Numbered from the stretch's first letter, positions 41,773-54,071 are shown. The stretch: DNA of 64,000 bases from Alloascoidea africana (GCA_030581615.1 JAKTTT010000019.1:186001-250000), one strand, 5' to 3'. Notes: a model not told the origin generated them from the sequence alone. Numbers and translations are program-made.

Positions 41773-43446
41773 AAACTAGAATTTTTGCCAACATCATAAA
41801 TGATCGAGTCAAAACATTGGATTGGTTTCGTGTTGCAAGCAGGCTCACTGAAAAGCCAGATCACCAGTTAAGCAATTTACCTCTCTGACGAATTAATCTT
41901 CGGGGTTTAAAATTGTATCTTATTTGGATCTTGCAACCAACAGTTGAGCCAATCATAGAATGTACAAAAAGCCGACCCATATCTTTTTAGCATGCGCCGC
42001 TCCTCCATGGCATCACTTGATAGAATCCCTTCTTCTGACTTATATCTACATAGAGGAGGTTATTCAATCTATAAAATGGAAAATTAAATTCCAAAAGCTG
42101 TGCCATAAACATTTGACAGTAGAAAACTAAAAAAAAGAGTTGTTGACTCTCTCTCTTTGGCGTTTGAGGGCATAGGATACTTTTTTATCTCTACCTTTAG
42201 TTCATTTGTTCTTTTCAGTGTTCTTTTTATAGCAATTTTGAGATGGTAATGGTCCAAATAACAGGGATAAACCTTACTTGCAGTTTTTCTTGTCGTTTTT
42301 TGATTTATTTTCCCCTTTCGAAACATCTAGGAAAGTTTAGGCGGTTTTTTTTTTTGATAGCCATATATGACTCAAACGTTTAACCCTAAACCGCACACGG
42401 CTTCTGTCTTTGGCAGGATCCTGGGACATTTTCACAAATTTTTGCCTCACCAATTAAGTGGTTGGTAAGGCTAAAGAAAGTGCAGTATGAACGGCTTCGC
42501 TAATATCACGTTGCGAAAACAACACCTTTTTACAAAGCCTACCCTGCCAAGGGCATGCTACTGAATAGTGCGCTTCCATGGTACTTGGGAGCAATGAAAA
42601 TGGCATGAACAAACTCCTACAAATAGTTACAGTTTCCCAGCTCTTTTACGCTTTCTGCACCAAGAGCTTCTTGCTCTCCAAAGTAACATAACCCCCACTT
42701 TACCTTTTGGAATGTCTTAGTTTGCCGCATCCAACCAAGACTTTAAGCTTCCCATCCATGCCTTGTCCTATTTATTTGCAGTCAGACCAGAAAATTTGTG
42801 TAGAAAACTAGGTTTACAGAAGCTGGGAAGCCGCCATTGGTCAGGCTTTTGAGTTTGCCTCCTGGCATTATGTGCGCTTCAACACTCATTATTTGGAGGC
42901 TGATAAAGAACCAGTTTGATCATTTTTCGTCAAAGCATCGCGAGTAAATGCTCTTTTGTTGAGGGATTTGGCTTGTGGTTGTGGAATTGTCTACTTTCAT
43001 GTGCATAAACATTTTCAGCACGTGCCTGTTTTTTTGACTTTTCGACGTAACCCGGCCTCAATTTTTTTTCTATTCATGCTTTCTCTTCTTTGTGCGTCTT
43101 ACAAGGACAAAACCTAGACCAAAACCAAGAAGAGGTCAGAAAAAAAAAAGTTATAAAACAAACCCGCCCTCCGCGCTTTTCCGCATTTTTGTTCTCTACT
43201 CTGTCGCCCCGAGATATATTGGAAGAAATTTTGTAAATCTTTCTTAACCTATGGTTGCTTTTTGGCTCGTTGCTTTCCTACCACTTCTTCGTTTTTCAAG
43301 CTAAATGAAGCAGCGCTGAGGGCACAAGCCATCGATACCCGTATCCATATATCCATATTCATATTCATATTCATCTATCCGATTAGAACCCGATCAGAAA
43401 TTATCAATACTTTACTTTCTCCAAGTGAGCTAATACATAACGAACA
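41773..43446. other. intergenic region, TRM11 to the CorA-type transporter
   Basis: 1.7 kb. The right half is the transporter's promoter/leader with pyrimidine-rich stretches and a CATATT hexamer run near 43349-43372. One short frame (43262-43462) looks like leader sequence. No gene or RNA seen. Confidence 0.55.
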
Positions 43447-45342
43447 ATGTCATCGCATTTAGTATCTCCTACTCGGAGCAAGGACCTAAACTCGGAGCCT
43501 GGTGCAACCCCCGTGGCGTCAGTTGATGACCATAGCCAACGCGACGAAGCCCTTACTCCGTCCATCTCTGTGCCCAGCCGTACAAAACGACGTGGGTCTA
43601 GGGTGAGCGCAAAAAAACTCTTTGGTTCTTCTAGTGCTGAAGGGGGAAAGTCCTTGGAGGACTTTTCCTTTGGTAGGGGAGAATCCAGCAAGGAATCTGA
43701 AAAGGCCAAAAGAAAAGGATCCCAGTTTTTACCTATTCCTTCTCCAATGAGGAAGAAGAGTTCGTCATTTAGTGGGGACTTGAAGAGAAATGTCAAGAGT
43801 AGGTCTCATGACTCACTCGATTCAAACGTTTCGAAACTCAGTCTTGACAACGAAACAGAGGAGGATGTATGCTTTCCTGCGGTTAACTCCGACACAGTTG
43901 TTAATGGAATCGACTTTAGCGAGATTGAAAAATTTTGTTTGGAGGAAGATTTGGATGATGACCCTTTAAATGAGCAAAAAAGTCCAGGCTCTCTAAAAGA
44001 CTCTTCAGTCTCAAACTATGCTTTAAACCGAACAAAAAGTTGGGGCGAGAAGAAAATTCTTTTGGGCTTGAATAACAGACCTGAACCAATAATTCGCGGA
44101 GATGCTTCTAGCAGCAGTGGTGAGCAATTTGATGGTATTGCTTTTGGTGGAGCTTATGAAGCGGGAACCGTGGAAGAAGAACGATTCACATTTTTCAACA
44201 CGGAGGCGGAGGATACGATTCATGCTGTGGACTTCCCAGCTCTGGTGAGCGAGGGCCAATCTATCAAGGATTTGTTTGATAGCTCTGTTGACGGTACCTG
44301 GTGGCTTGACTGTCTCTGTCCAACAGACAATGAAATGAGAATGTTGTCGAAAGCGTTTGGAATTCATCCCCTGACCGCCGAGGATATTCGTATCGAAGAG
44401 TCTCGTGAGAAAGTGGAAATGTTCAAAACATATTATTTTGTCTGTTTTCATACTTTTGTTGACGATCCTGAATTGGAAGATTATCTTGAGCCGGTAAATG
44501 TCTACATGGTCGTCTTCAAAGAGGGCTTGTTAACATTCCACTACACTCCTATTCAACACCCGATAAACGTTCGACGACGAATTAGACAACTCCATGACCA
44601 TTTTTCAGTCAGCTCTGACTGGATTTGTTATGCATTGCTTGATGATATTACTGATAGCTTTGGCCCGGTAATTCACGAGATTGAAGCAAAAGCAGATGCT
44701 ATTGAGGATTCTGTATTTGTTATTCGTGAAATTGATTTCAGTTTTATGCTTCAACAAATTGGAGAGTCTAGGAGAAAGGCCATGACTCTTATTCGACTTT
44801 TGAGTGGCAAAGCAGATGTCATCAAGATGTTTGCTAAGCGTTGTAATGACCAATGGGGGATTGGACAAAGAAGCGATGTTGCGCTTTATTTGGGAGACAT
44901 TCAGGACCATATCCTAACAATGTTTCAAAATTTGCTTGCCTATGAAAAGATTTTCTCTAGATCACACGCCAACTACCTTGCACAACTTCAAGTGGAATCG
45001 TTTAATGCAAACAACCAAGTGACTGAAATGCTTAGCAAAGTGACGGTGATTGGTACAATCTTGGTCCCCTTGAACTTGGTCACCGGTCTGTTTGGAATGA
45101 ATGTTAAGGTCCCAGGACAAGACGGCTCCAATTTGAGGTGGTTTTTTGGAATTGTTGGCTTTTTGATTTGTATCATCCTTGTGTTTGGTCTAGTTGCTCG
45201 GTATTGGCTTCTCAGCAGGGGACCTAACCGGACCCGTAGTTATATGGATACTCTCAATGCCCAAGTTGAAGGTCGTACTGCTCGTTCTATTCGATCAGGT
45301 CGCTCTGCCACCTCGAGACCGGCAACAAATCGATTTGCATAG
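43447..45342 (+). CDS. CorA-family magnesium transporter (ALR1/MNR2-like)
   Basis: Pentameric Mg2+ channel/transporter. Seen: 631 residues, intronless. The first 230 residues are Ser/Lys-rich and probably cytosolic and disordered. The CorA domain starts near 265 (TWWLDCLCPTDNEMRMLSKAFGIHPLTAEDI) and continues through long helices to two transmembrane segments at about 535-555 and 570-590. The ion-selectivity motif GMN is in TGLFGMNVKVPG between them. The C-terminus is Arg/Ser-rich. IHPLTAEDI and REKVEMFKTYYFVCF recall Mnr2 (vacuolar) as much as Alr1 (plasma membrane); the protein is shorter than either (969 and 859), so the location is left open. Tandem with KEI1 280 bases downstream. Confidence 0.92.
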   Translation: MSSHLVSPTRSKDLNSEPGATPVASVDDHSQRDEALTPSISVPSRTKRRGSRVSAKKLFGSSSAEGGKSLEDFSFGRGESSKESEKAKRKGSQFLPIPSPMRKKSSSFSGDLKRNVKSRSHDSLDSNVSKLSLDNETEEDVCFPAVNSDTVVNGIDFSEIEKFCLEEDLDDDPLNEQKSPGSLKDSSVSNYALNRTKSWGEKKILLGLNNRPEPIIRGDASSSSGEQFDGIAFGGAYEAGTVEEERFTFFNTEAEDTIHAVDFPALVSEGQSIKDLFDSSVDGTWWLDCLCPTDNEMRMLSKAFGIHPLTAEDIRIEESREKVEMFKTYYFVCFHTFVDDPELEDYLEPVNVYMVVFKEGLLTFHYTPIQHPINVRRRIRQLHDHFSVSSDWICYALLDDITDSFGPVIHEIEAKADAIEDSVFVIREIDFSFMLQQIGESRRKAMTLIRLLSGKADVIKMFAKRCNDQWGIGQRSDVALYLGDIQDHILTMFQNLLAYEKIFSRSHANYLAQLQVESFNANNQVTEMLSKVTVIGTILVPLNLVTGLFGMNVKVPGQDGSNLRWFFGIVGFLICIILVFGLVARYWLLSRGPNRTRSYMDTLNAQVEGRTARSIRSGRSATSRPATNRFA

Positions 45343-45529
45343 AGTCCAGATTATTACCCTTGTAGGAATCCTATTTTTGTACAATTTAATGATCGTTTCT
45401 CACTTGACAAGTTTGGCTTTTTTTACACCTATATAGAATATATAATTACCTTAATGTTTAGTTGGTGTTTACAGTTCGCGAATCCCCAATTATCAAGCAA
45501 ATTCTTCAATCCACATGTACTTGGACAGG

Positions 45530-45537
45530 TTACCCGG
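45530..45537 (+). promoter_or_regulatory. Reb1-type octamer upstream of KEI1
   Basis: Exact TTACCCGG, 86 bases before the KEI1 start codon, in the short gap after the transporter gene. Typical Reb1 distance. Confidence 0.5.
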
Positions 45538-45622
45538 ACACAGATGATGTGAGGACGGAACTAACGGGAAGTACTAAAACATTCATCTCTTTCTGTTGAA
45601 GTCTACTAGTCGCTCCTCCATA

Positions 45623-46807
45623 ATGTTTTCAGTGTTACCAAGAGTATGTCGCTTGGAAGATGGGCATCCAGTATATTCAGATTAATACTAACTGACATAT
45701 TTGTTTAGAAATTTTTAGGCTGCCTTCCTCTTTATGTTGGCGCAGAGTTGGTTATTGCGTTTGGCATTCTCAACAAAATCAGTGGCCTATATGGAATACT
45801 TTCTATTTTCACAGGTACGATTCCGATACGTTTTGAGTTTTTCTTTTGTGAGTTTATGATTTGATTGCTCGTTACTAACTTGAAACCCCAATTTTACAGG
45901 CCATCCGATATCGGTAGCTCAATGGATCCTCCATATCACGTCTTTACTGACTGTGCCTCTCTACGTGTTGGCTTTTAAAAGCATCAGAACCCCGAAAACT
46001 GGGGTCATGGTTCTTTTCAGTTTCATCTACTTTATAGAGACGCTGTTGACCATTGCTTTCACGATCTACTTTTCGGTATTCTGGTTTCGGAATGCAGACA
46101 AAGCGACCTTTGGTGGCGCTGGAACTCTTCAGGTACGCGATATAGCCAAAGGAATGATGACCCCTGATCTCAAGCCCACTGCCATTGCCACTGCCACTGC
46201 CACTGCCACTATAGGAACAGGCAGCGAAGAGTTGCAAGGAAGTGCGGCCCAAATAGAATCGGCAGTTCCTACCATCGACGTCTCTGATATCGGCAGTTCG
46301 GAGACAGACGGGAGCAATGCTAATGGTCAGCCAGTCCCTTCTGTCACCACCGCGACTATAGCCTCGACCTCATCTGCGACCACTACGGCCTCGCCTCAGT
46401 CAGCAAGTCCTGAGCAGGAAATGGTATTCACAATAGCGTCCACAGCCGTCCTGTTGCTGCTTCGAATGTATTTCAACCTGGTGATCATTTCATACACGAG
46501 ATTTGTCCTGAGAATCGAAAATCGAAATACAAGCTCGCTCTCTCTCGACAAGTTTGCGGATCCAGAGTATTCCGAAACAGAGCCCCAAACTGCGTTTGAG
46601 AAGTTTGAAGCGTTTGTTGAAAAGCATGCGCTTTCTTTGTGCAGTGGATTCTGGCTAGGCAATGGCCTCAACAGCAACACCAGGAACAAGCATTTTGAAA
46701 CTGGCTATGAGTTCCATGTGCCTGGCCATGAATACTACTCAAGGTCGAGCTTGAGCTTGAATGTTTCTTCTATCACCAAGGACGATTTGGAGCGCGGAGA
46801 GTACTAA
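45623..46807 (+). CDS. KEI1: inositol phosphorylceramide synthase regulatory subunit Kei1
   Basis: Golgi membrane partner of Aur1 in complex-sphingolipid synthesis. Three exons: 45623-45643 (MFSVLPR), 45709-45814, 45900-46807. Introns: 45644-45708 (GTATGT, TACTAAC, TTAG) and 45815-45899 (GTACGA, TTACTAAC, ACAG). The joined N-terminus KFLGCLPLYVGAELVIAFGI, then NKISGLYGILSIFTG and HPISVAQW, follows Kei1 segment by segment. Product 344 residues against 221 in S. cerevisiae. Hydrophobic segments: about 8-30, 33-45, 50-75, 80-105 and 210-235. The extra length is a Ser/Thr/Ala-rich insert of about 85 residues before the last hydrophobic segment, with a Thr-Ala repeat coded by GCCACT hexamers. In S. 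cerevisiae Kei1 is cut by Kex2; I see no obvious Lys-Arg site in the insert. Confidence 0.92.
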
Positions 46808-47434
46808 GTGCTAAGTGAACACTACAACCTAATAATTTTCCCTTTCCACTGCTATTTCGTGCTTTAATTTTCTACTAACAAACTGCATGATTTGGAGCTT
46901 CTCATTCCATTTAATCTTTCTTAATTTATGCGCTTCATTGACGATAAACCTCTAGTACTGTTCTCATGTTTTCCCCATTTGCTTTTTTGTTTGTTCCCCG
47001 ATGATTTGAGCCGGCGGCCTCCCTAATTCCCATAGAGCTAATAAAACTCCTATAGTAGTTAATTCCAACATTCGCATGCGTAGATCTCAGCACGGTGCGT
47101 TAACCGCAGCACGTGCATCTGCAAAGATATATGCAACTAGAAATACAACACTCTCAGAAGTGAAGTGTTTCTTCTCTGTTGTCACCCCCCTTTCTCTTCT
47201 TCTTTCCCCGTTCTCCAGATCGAACGCCACCGAGATTCCTGCCCGAGCACGCTCACACGCACCAGACGAGAGAGCCGTGGATCTGTTCGCAGAAGACGTT
47301 GCAAAGGGCCCTGCTGTTCATGCAACTTCGAGATACACGTTAATCACACACCCAGCTAATATCTCAGTTTTCGGTTTTTCTTTTTCTTTTTGTTTGTGCT
47401 TTTTTGACGACAACTTTTGTAAAGCACTCCCAAA
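46808..47434. other. intergenic region, KEI1 to ISW2
   Basis: 627 bases between tandem genes: KEI1 terminator and ISW2 promoter/leader. An open frame at 47076-47480 ends inside ISW2 intron 1 and is in the wrong phase. No gene or clear motif seen. Confidence 0.55.
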
Positions 47435-50400
47435 ATGGCTCCCACGATCCGCTCGAGGGCAAGACGCGAGGTATGTTTAATCCGTTTTTTTAACAATTGT
47501 GCCAATATTTCAGCCCATCCAGGTTATCATAGCTCATCTCGCTTACCAAATGCCCTTTGATAGTCCACCCCACCACAATCACAGTCGGGCTCAGCTGTAA
47601 GCTCACCCGACACCGTAGAAGCACATCGCTATATCGACGAGACCTACGCCGAGAAGAAAAAGAGATACATCCTCGACAGCGATGCACGAGTCGCCAAGAA
47701 GAAGGCAGAATGGGAGAGCGCGAATAGACGATTTCGGTATTTATTAGGTTTAACCGACCTGTTTCGACATTTCATCGACCTTCGAGCTTCGAAAGATGTG
47801 AACTTGAAGAGGATTCTTGACGATATCGATTCTGGCAACGAGTCAAATGGTCAAGGAAAGGGTAAAGGAAGAGCTCTGAGAAAGCAAGCTGCAAATGGAC
47901 GCTCGAAGCGTAATTCGGGTGGTGCGAGTACCAGAAGAAGGAAAACTGAAAAGGAGGAGGATGCAGAGCTCATCCATGACGAAGAGGATAACTTTGAGAC
48001 GACAATTATCACAGAGTCTCCTAGCTGTAAGTACCGTTGTTTAAACATTGTGGTGTAATTTTACCTTGGTTATTGACCTATTATTTTCTTGGCTTCAGAT
48101 GTACATGGCAAACTGCGCGACTACCAACTGCAAGGTCTAAACTGGCTGATTTCGTTGCACGAAAATAGACTCTCCGGGATTTTAGCAGACGAAATGGGGT
48201 TGGGTAAAACACTACAAACTATTTCTTTCCTTGGGTATTTAAGGTACATGAGAGGAATCAATGGACCTTTTATAGTCATTGTCCCCAAATCAACTGTCGA
48301 CAACTGGAGAAGAGAGTTTGCGAAATGGACTCCTGAAGTGAACACTTTTGTTCTACAAGGTGATAAAGAAACAAGACAACAACTGATACAAGAGACACTA
48401 CTTACATGCGATTTTGATGTTTGTATCACTTCATACGAAATGGTGATTCGCGAAAAGGCAAATCTGAAAAAGTTTGCCTGGGAGTACATTGTAGTCGACG
48501 AAGCGCACAGAATTAAAAACGAGGAAAGCACTCTTTCCCAAATCATCCGTTTGTTTTACTCTCGTAACCGGCTTTTGATAACTGGCACGCCTTTACAAAA
48601 CAATCTGCATGAACTATGGGCTTTGCTCAACTTCCTACTACCCGACGTGTTTGGGGATTCAGAAGCTTTTGATCAGTGGTTCGAAAGCAATGAAGATGAT
48701 AGTGATCAAGACACAATGGTTCAACAATTGCACAAAGTCTTAAGTCCGTTCTTGCTGCGAAGAGTAAAATCCGATGTCGAGAAATCTTTGCTTCCAAAAA
48801 GAGAAGTTAATCTTTATGTCGACATGACAAGCATGCAAGTCAAATGGTATAGGCGGTTACTTGAAAAAGACATAGACGCAGTTAACGGAGCCATTGGAAA
48901 ACGAGAGGGGAAAACCCGTCTTTTAAACATTGTCATGCAACTTCGAAAATGCTGTAATCATCCTTATCTGTTTGAAGGTGCAGAGCCCGGACCGCCATAC
49001 ACAACAGATGAGCATTTGGTCTACAATTCCGGCAAGATGGTTATCCTAGATAAGCTTCTTAAAAGAGCAAAAGCGACAGGCTCAAGAGTGCTCATTTTTT
49101 CGCAAATGAGCCGCATGCTGGATATTTTAGAAGACTATTGCTATTTTAGAGAGTACGAGTATTGTCGAATAGACGGTTCCACAGATCATGAAGATCGAAT
49201 TTCGGCCATTGATGATTACAACAAGCCCGGGTCTGACAAATTCATCTTTTTGCTTACTACAAGAGCTGGCGGGTTAGGAATTAACTTGACAACTGCAGAC
49301 ACCGTTATCCTCTACGACTCTGACTGGAATCCTCAGGCAGATTTGCAAGCAATGGATCGTGCTCATAGAATTGGGCAGAAGAAACAGGTATACGTTTATC
49401 GTTTTGTAACGGAGAATGCTATTGAGGAAAAAGTGTTGGAGAGGGCTGCTCAAAAGCTACGTCTTGACCAGCTTGTTATTCAACAGGGAAGAACATCGCA
49501 GCAATCCAAGAATATTGGTAACTCAAAGGATGAACTTCTCAAGATGATTCAACATGGAGCACAAAAGGTGTTTGAGAAGAATGAAAACGGGGATGTTGAT
49601 GATAGTAAGAAAGGCGATGGCATTGACATTGATGCAATTTTAAAGAAGGGCGAACAGAGAACAGCCGCTCTAAACTCGCGTTTTGCGCAGCTTGGATTAG
49701 ACGATCTACAGAAATTCACCTCTGATTCTTCTGCATATGAATGGAATGGACAAGATTTTGCAAAGAAGAATAAGCAGAATACTTTCACTTGGATCAATCC
49801 CAGAAAGCGCGAAAGGAAAGAACAGACGTATTCCGTGGACAGTTATTACAAAGACATGCTCAGTTCGAAGCCCGCTCAGGGCACTCGCACACCCAGGCCA
49901 CCCAAGAATATTCATATGCAGGACCACCAGTTTTATCCTCCTGGGCTAAAAGAATTGCTGGACAAAGAACTGATGCATTATAGAAGATCCATCAATTACA
50001 AAATCACTTTGGCGGAGATTTCAGATGACGAAGACCTTGGGAATTCGCAACATGAAAGCAAAAATGGACGAACAATGTCTAAAGACCAAAAGAGGAAAGA
50101 ACTACAAAAAATGATTGAAGAAGCAGAGCCATTAACTGAAGAAGAAGAGGAGTTGAAAAAGGCCAAAATTAAGGAAGGCTTTGGGGACTGGTCAAGGCGA
50201 GATTTTACAAATTTTATTCACTTGTGTGCACGTTATGGACGAGATTCGTATTCTAATATTGCATCTGAGTATGAAGAAAAGACGGTTGAAGATATCATGA
50301 ACTATTCAAAAGTGTTTTGGCAAAGGTATAAGGAAATTGAAGGATGGGAAAAGTACATTTCGCAGATTGAGACTGGTGAGAAACGATCCAGTAAACTTTT

Positions 50401-50932
50401 ACACCAACAACACTTGTTGAGGCAAAAGGTGTCACAATACAAGGTGCCTATGAATGAATTCATAATACAATACCCTTTAAACAATTCCAAAAGAGTTTAT
50501 ACGGAAGAGGAAGATCGATTCTTACTGTTACAAGTGAACAAGTTTGGGCTTTTGGCTCCAAAGCTCTGGGAAAAAGTTAAGCTCGAGATATCGAGATCCT
50601 CGTTGTTCAAGTTTGATTGGTTTTTCACTTCTAGATCCCCAGTGGAGCTGTCTCGAAGGGCCACCACACTTTTGTTAGCGGTGACACGAGAGTTTGAAGG
50701 TCCCGATGCCATGAAACGCAAGTCTGGTCCCAAATACTCCAAAACAGGCAAAGCTGTTTCGGATGAGGACGAAGAAGAGCAGTTGAATGGAGATTTGGAA
50801 GGAACGTGTACACCAGGCTCAATGAGCGATGCTGGAGGCACGCCGAAACCTAGTGGTAAAAGAGGCCGTGCTGCGTTTGATACAGTTGTGAATAAAAATG
50901 TAGAAAAAGATAAAAAGCCAAGAGTTGTATAG
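47435..50932 (+). CDS. ISW2: ISWI-type chromatin remodeller ATPase Isw2
   Basis: SNF2-family ATPase that slides nucleosomes and represses transcription. Exons 47435-47470 ([12 protein letters not shown]), 47564-48026 and 48099-50932. Intron 1 is 47471-47563 (donor GTATGT, acceptor GATAG); CACAG at 47584 is an equally in-frame acceptor. Intron 2 is 48027-48098 (GTAAGT, TTCAG), joining [14 protein letters not shown]. Product about 1110 residues (S. cerevisiae Isw2 1120). Walker A DEMGLGKT near 198, DEAH box near 299, SFQMSR-type helicase C with RAGGLGINL and [15 protein letters not shown], then HAND, SANT and SLIDE regions ([23 protein letters not shown]). [13 protein letters not shown] and [16 protein letters not shown] follow Isw2 rather than Isw1. 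Acidic and basic patches at both ends. Confidence 0.93.
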
Positions 50933-51095
50933 TATTCGACACTAATGAAATTCTTTTCCGTTTTAAATGAAAATTAAATTTGTAAAAATGCAATTGATAT
51001 CGTAATTAGCTCTCTATCACAGAAAAAAGGTATGCTATATATCATCCTTCCGCAACTGTCTCTCGCGTAAATAATCGACATGTCCAAAGTGCATG

Positions 51096-51809
51096 CTAAG
51101 CGTTGAAAAATTTATCCTCTTTATATTTCAGATATTCTTTTCGTTGCAAGCTTGCGAGTGCAATTTCTATATCTGTTTTTATATCTTGTATCAATGCCTC
51201 TATAAGCAAGTGAGTTAGTACTCTTGACAATGAAAATCAAGTAACACAAAACATACCTTTGGAAACGTAGTTCAATTCGGGCCTTATGTATCCAAGAATA
51301 CAAAAGCGAATCTTTGCACCGTAGAAATCGGCACCAAAATCATGCATTATATGGACTTCTGCCGCTTTCTCTTTATTTCCATAAAACGGATTCCACCCCA
51401 CACTCGTAACCATTGGAAGAACAACTTTGCTGTCGATACCTGGTCTTAGTGCCTTACCGTAGTTGACTATCACCTTTCGTTTCGGGTGGTTGCCATTGAT
51501 TTGGGCATCCGAGTTGGTATTTTGTGTCTCTTTCTGGGTCTCGGACTCGGTCTGCACCTGATCATCGTTTGGCTCCAGAAGAGTCCACCCGAAATAGACG
51601 CCAACCGGCATCGAGTCCAGCTTCCCGCTGACGACCTCGTGTGGAATATTGGCGGTTGGTATGCCCAAGTCCGAAGAGCCCCGGCCAAAGCCAGCGATCA
51701 CCGTCGATGCAGGAACGTAGAGTGGAAATCCTTCCGCGGGCGAGTCTGGGATTGGGACATCTTCCTTACGCCGTCCGGAAACGGCTTCGGTTGGCACTTG
51801 TGAGGTCAT
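51096..51809 (-). CDS. FMN1: riboflavin kinase
   Basis: Phosphorylates riboflavin to FMN with ATP. Exons 51257-51809 and 51096-51199; intron 51200-51256 (57 bases, the shortest here; GTATGT, TACTAAC, ATAG). The splice joins LNYVSK to EALIQDIKTDIEIAL, the conserved C-terminal helix of the family. Motifs: GFGRGSSDLGIPTANIP (nucleotide/flavin loop), PVGVYFGW, SVGWNPFYGNKEKAAEVHIM with the catalytic Glu region. From the Met at 51809 the protein is 221 residues or so (S. cerevisiae 218); an in-frame Met at 51857 would add 16 residues (MIFHPSSCTVCKLILT) with no family counterpart. An acidic/Gln insert separates two strands. Tandem behind GLE1 on the minus strand. Confidence 0.93.
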
Positions 51810-51964
51810 GGTCAATATTAGTTTACAGACGGTACAGGACGAAGGGTGAAAAATCAAAGGCTGATTACAAATGATGAAGATAGGAAGGTGGAAATGATGG
51901 AAGGGTGTACTGTATTAGTATTGAATCTTGGCCCTTGCCAATAATGATAAGAAGCCTAATCTCA

Positions 51965-54071
51965 TTATCGCTCCATCTCCTTGATTCTCTCCAACTTGCC
52001 CGTTTTCGCCCAGTCTTCACCAAGAAGCCTGAGCCGAGCAGCGGCTGGGAAGCGTTGATCGGCCACGCTGGCCGTCCATTCATCGCAGACAATCTGGAGT
52101 AATTTGCTGCCCTGCTTCCCATAACCTTCGATAAACTGGGCAGCACACGCATCCCACCAGGCGCCAACAACGGCAAAGTTCCCAGAGCCGAGCAGTTGTG
52201 TCGGTGTGTTTGCTTGCCGGGCCAGAAACTGCCAGCTTAGACTCAGGGGCAGGGGATGTTTTTGCTCGGGCGAAGGGCTCGGTCTGATTTGGTACCTTGA
52301 ATCATTAATCCTCGTCCTCGTCATGATAGCCCATACTGAACAGATACCGCCCACCCGTTCACAATATTGTGCTTCGTCCTCCCATTTGTCATTTCTCTTC
52401 TTCCATCCCATCCGTATCCTCCCTTCCTCTGTATCAATGCTGCAAGAGTACCCGATAACATAGGGGCATTTCTTGACGATTCTGGGGATCAAAAAGTCCT
52501 TCAATCTGGGGTGGTACACAAGAAGTAAAACAGCAAGATATGCCAATGGGAGAGCAGCTCGTGGAGATACTGTTACTTCTGTCTCGGCCTGTGCCACAAT
52601 TGCCTTTGCAATGAAATTGAGAACCCACTCGTATGCCAGTTTATAGCTTTCTCCATTATTCTCGAAAGAAATGAGCAGTGCATCAATGTCTCTGGCGATT
52701 TGCACAAGTTTCTGGATGCTGTTAGTCAACTGCCCAAACTTGGGGTTTATCTGTCTCTTCAATTTGAAACAGGCGTTCTTTAACGGGAGTTGTTCACGAA
52801 TCTTGGCAACGATATTCGTCTTGATATCTTGGATTATTGCTTTGTGTTGGAGGAACTCTTTCTCAATTTCTTTAAAGTTTGAAAAGCCAATATTTGCCTG
52901 TTTCCTTTCAAGTTCCAGTGCTTTCGCTTTATCTGCTGCTGCCTTTGCCTCTTCTTCTTGTTTCTTTTTCAGTTCTTCCGCGGCCTTTCGCTTCGCCTCT
53001 TCCTCCTTTCTAAGTCTTTCCTCTTCTATCAATTTCTTTCGCTCGGCTTCTTCCCTCTCTTCTCTCTCTCGTCTCATTTTCTCTTCTTGTTCTTTTAATC
53101 GTCTTCTCTCGGCTTCTTCAGCTTCACGTTGTAGTCTTCTTCTTTCTGCCTCTTCTCTAACTGCAGTAATCGTGCTTCTCACGCTTTGATGTCTCTCAGA
53201 AACTCTCCTCTGTAGCCCGCGAAACGCATTATTTAGTTCATTTCTTTCGCGATTCTGCAATACGCCTTTCGCTTTTTGGACTTCCTCTGTTTCCTTTTCA
53301 ACTTCTTTTTGGAATTTTAACTCGAAATCATATTCCCATTTGCGTAACAGGTCATTAAAATCATCATCTCTAGATTCATGTATTTCACTTAATCTCTTGC
53401 GGGGCGTTCTGTATAATGCTAAGGGCGAATTTTTAGAACCCAGATTAAAACTGCGGCTGTATGAATGATGTCTGTCTTCCTTTGTAAGAGAGAAAGAATG
53501 TGATGGTGACGAATTGGCACTACTGGTGATGGGATATGTTATAGTCTTGGCCTCGTTGAGCAAAAGGCTATCGTCTGTGCCATCAAAAACCAGATCCAAT
53601 CGTTCCCGAATGTTCAAGTCTTGTAGCATGTTGGACAAACTTGCAGCAGTGTCATCTAAACAAAAAAAAAAGTCAATTCCAGTTAGAAGTGTCCCAATAT
53701 TATTCGTAAAATTGATTGTGTTTACCTCCTATGCCAGATACATCGCCAACGCTTGAAGCATTGCTTGACCTCTTTCTGTGTGTAAATCTGGGTTCAGAAA
53801 TGGACGGTCTATACTTGAATCTCGGACTTGAGAGAGCAGGCCTCTTATCCCCAGTATTATCTTTGGACTTGAGTTGACGTTTTCTATCCACTAGACCGCG
53901 AAACAACTCTTCGTCGTCATCTCCATCCACAAGCTCTTCATCGGATGAAAATGACGAGTCGAATACATTGCTATCTTCCCTGTAATCCACAAACCTCTGA
54001 GGGGAGGAGCGATACGGGCTAAACCTCATGGATTGAATGCGTTGATGTCTTTTAGGGCTTGCAGTTTCCAA
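51965..54071 (-). CDS. GLE1: mRNA export factor Gle1
   Basis: Nuclear-pore-associated activator of the DEAD-box ATPase Dbp5 (with InsP6) in mRNA export; also acts in translation. Exons 53726-54071 and 51965-53655; intron 53656-53725 (donor GTAAAC, branch TTCTAAC, acceptor TTTAG) joining VSGIGD to DTAASLSNM. Product 678 residues (S. cerevisiae 538). Disordered Ser/Arg-rich N-terminus, long charged coiled coil (about 210-345; runs of Arg/Glu/Lys), then the HEAT-like Gle1 domain (about 360-678): SYKLAYEWVLNFIAKAIVAQ, LAYLAVLLLVYHPRLKDFL, KCPYVIGYS and a conserved SVWAIMTR. The part of the frame starting at 53638 is exon 2 only. Confidence 0.93.
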
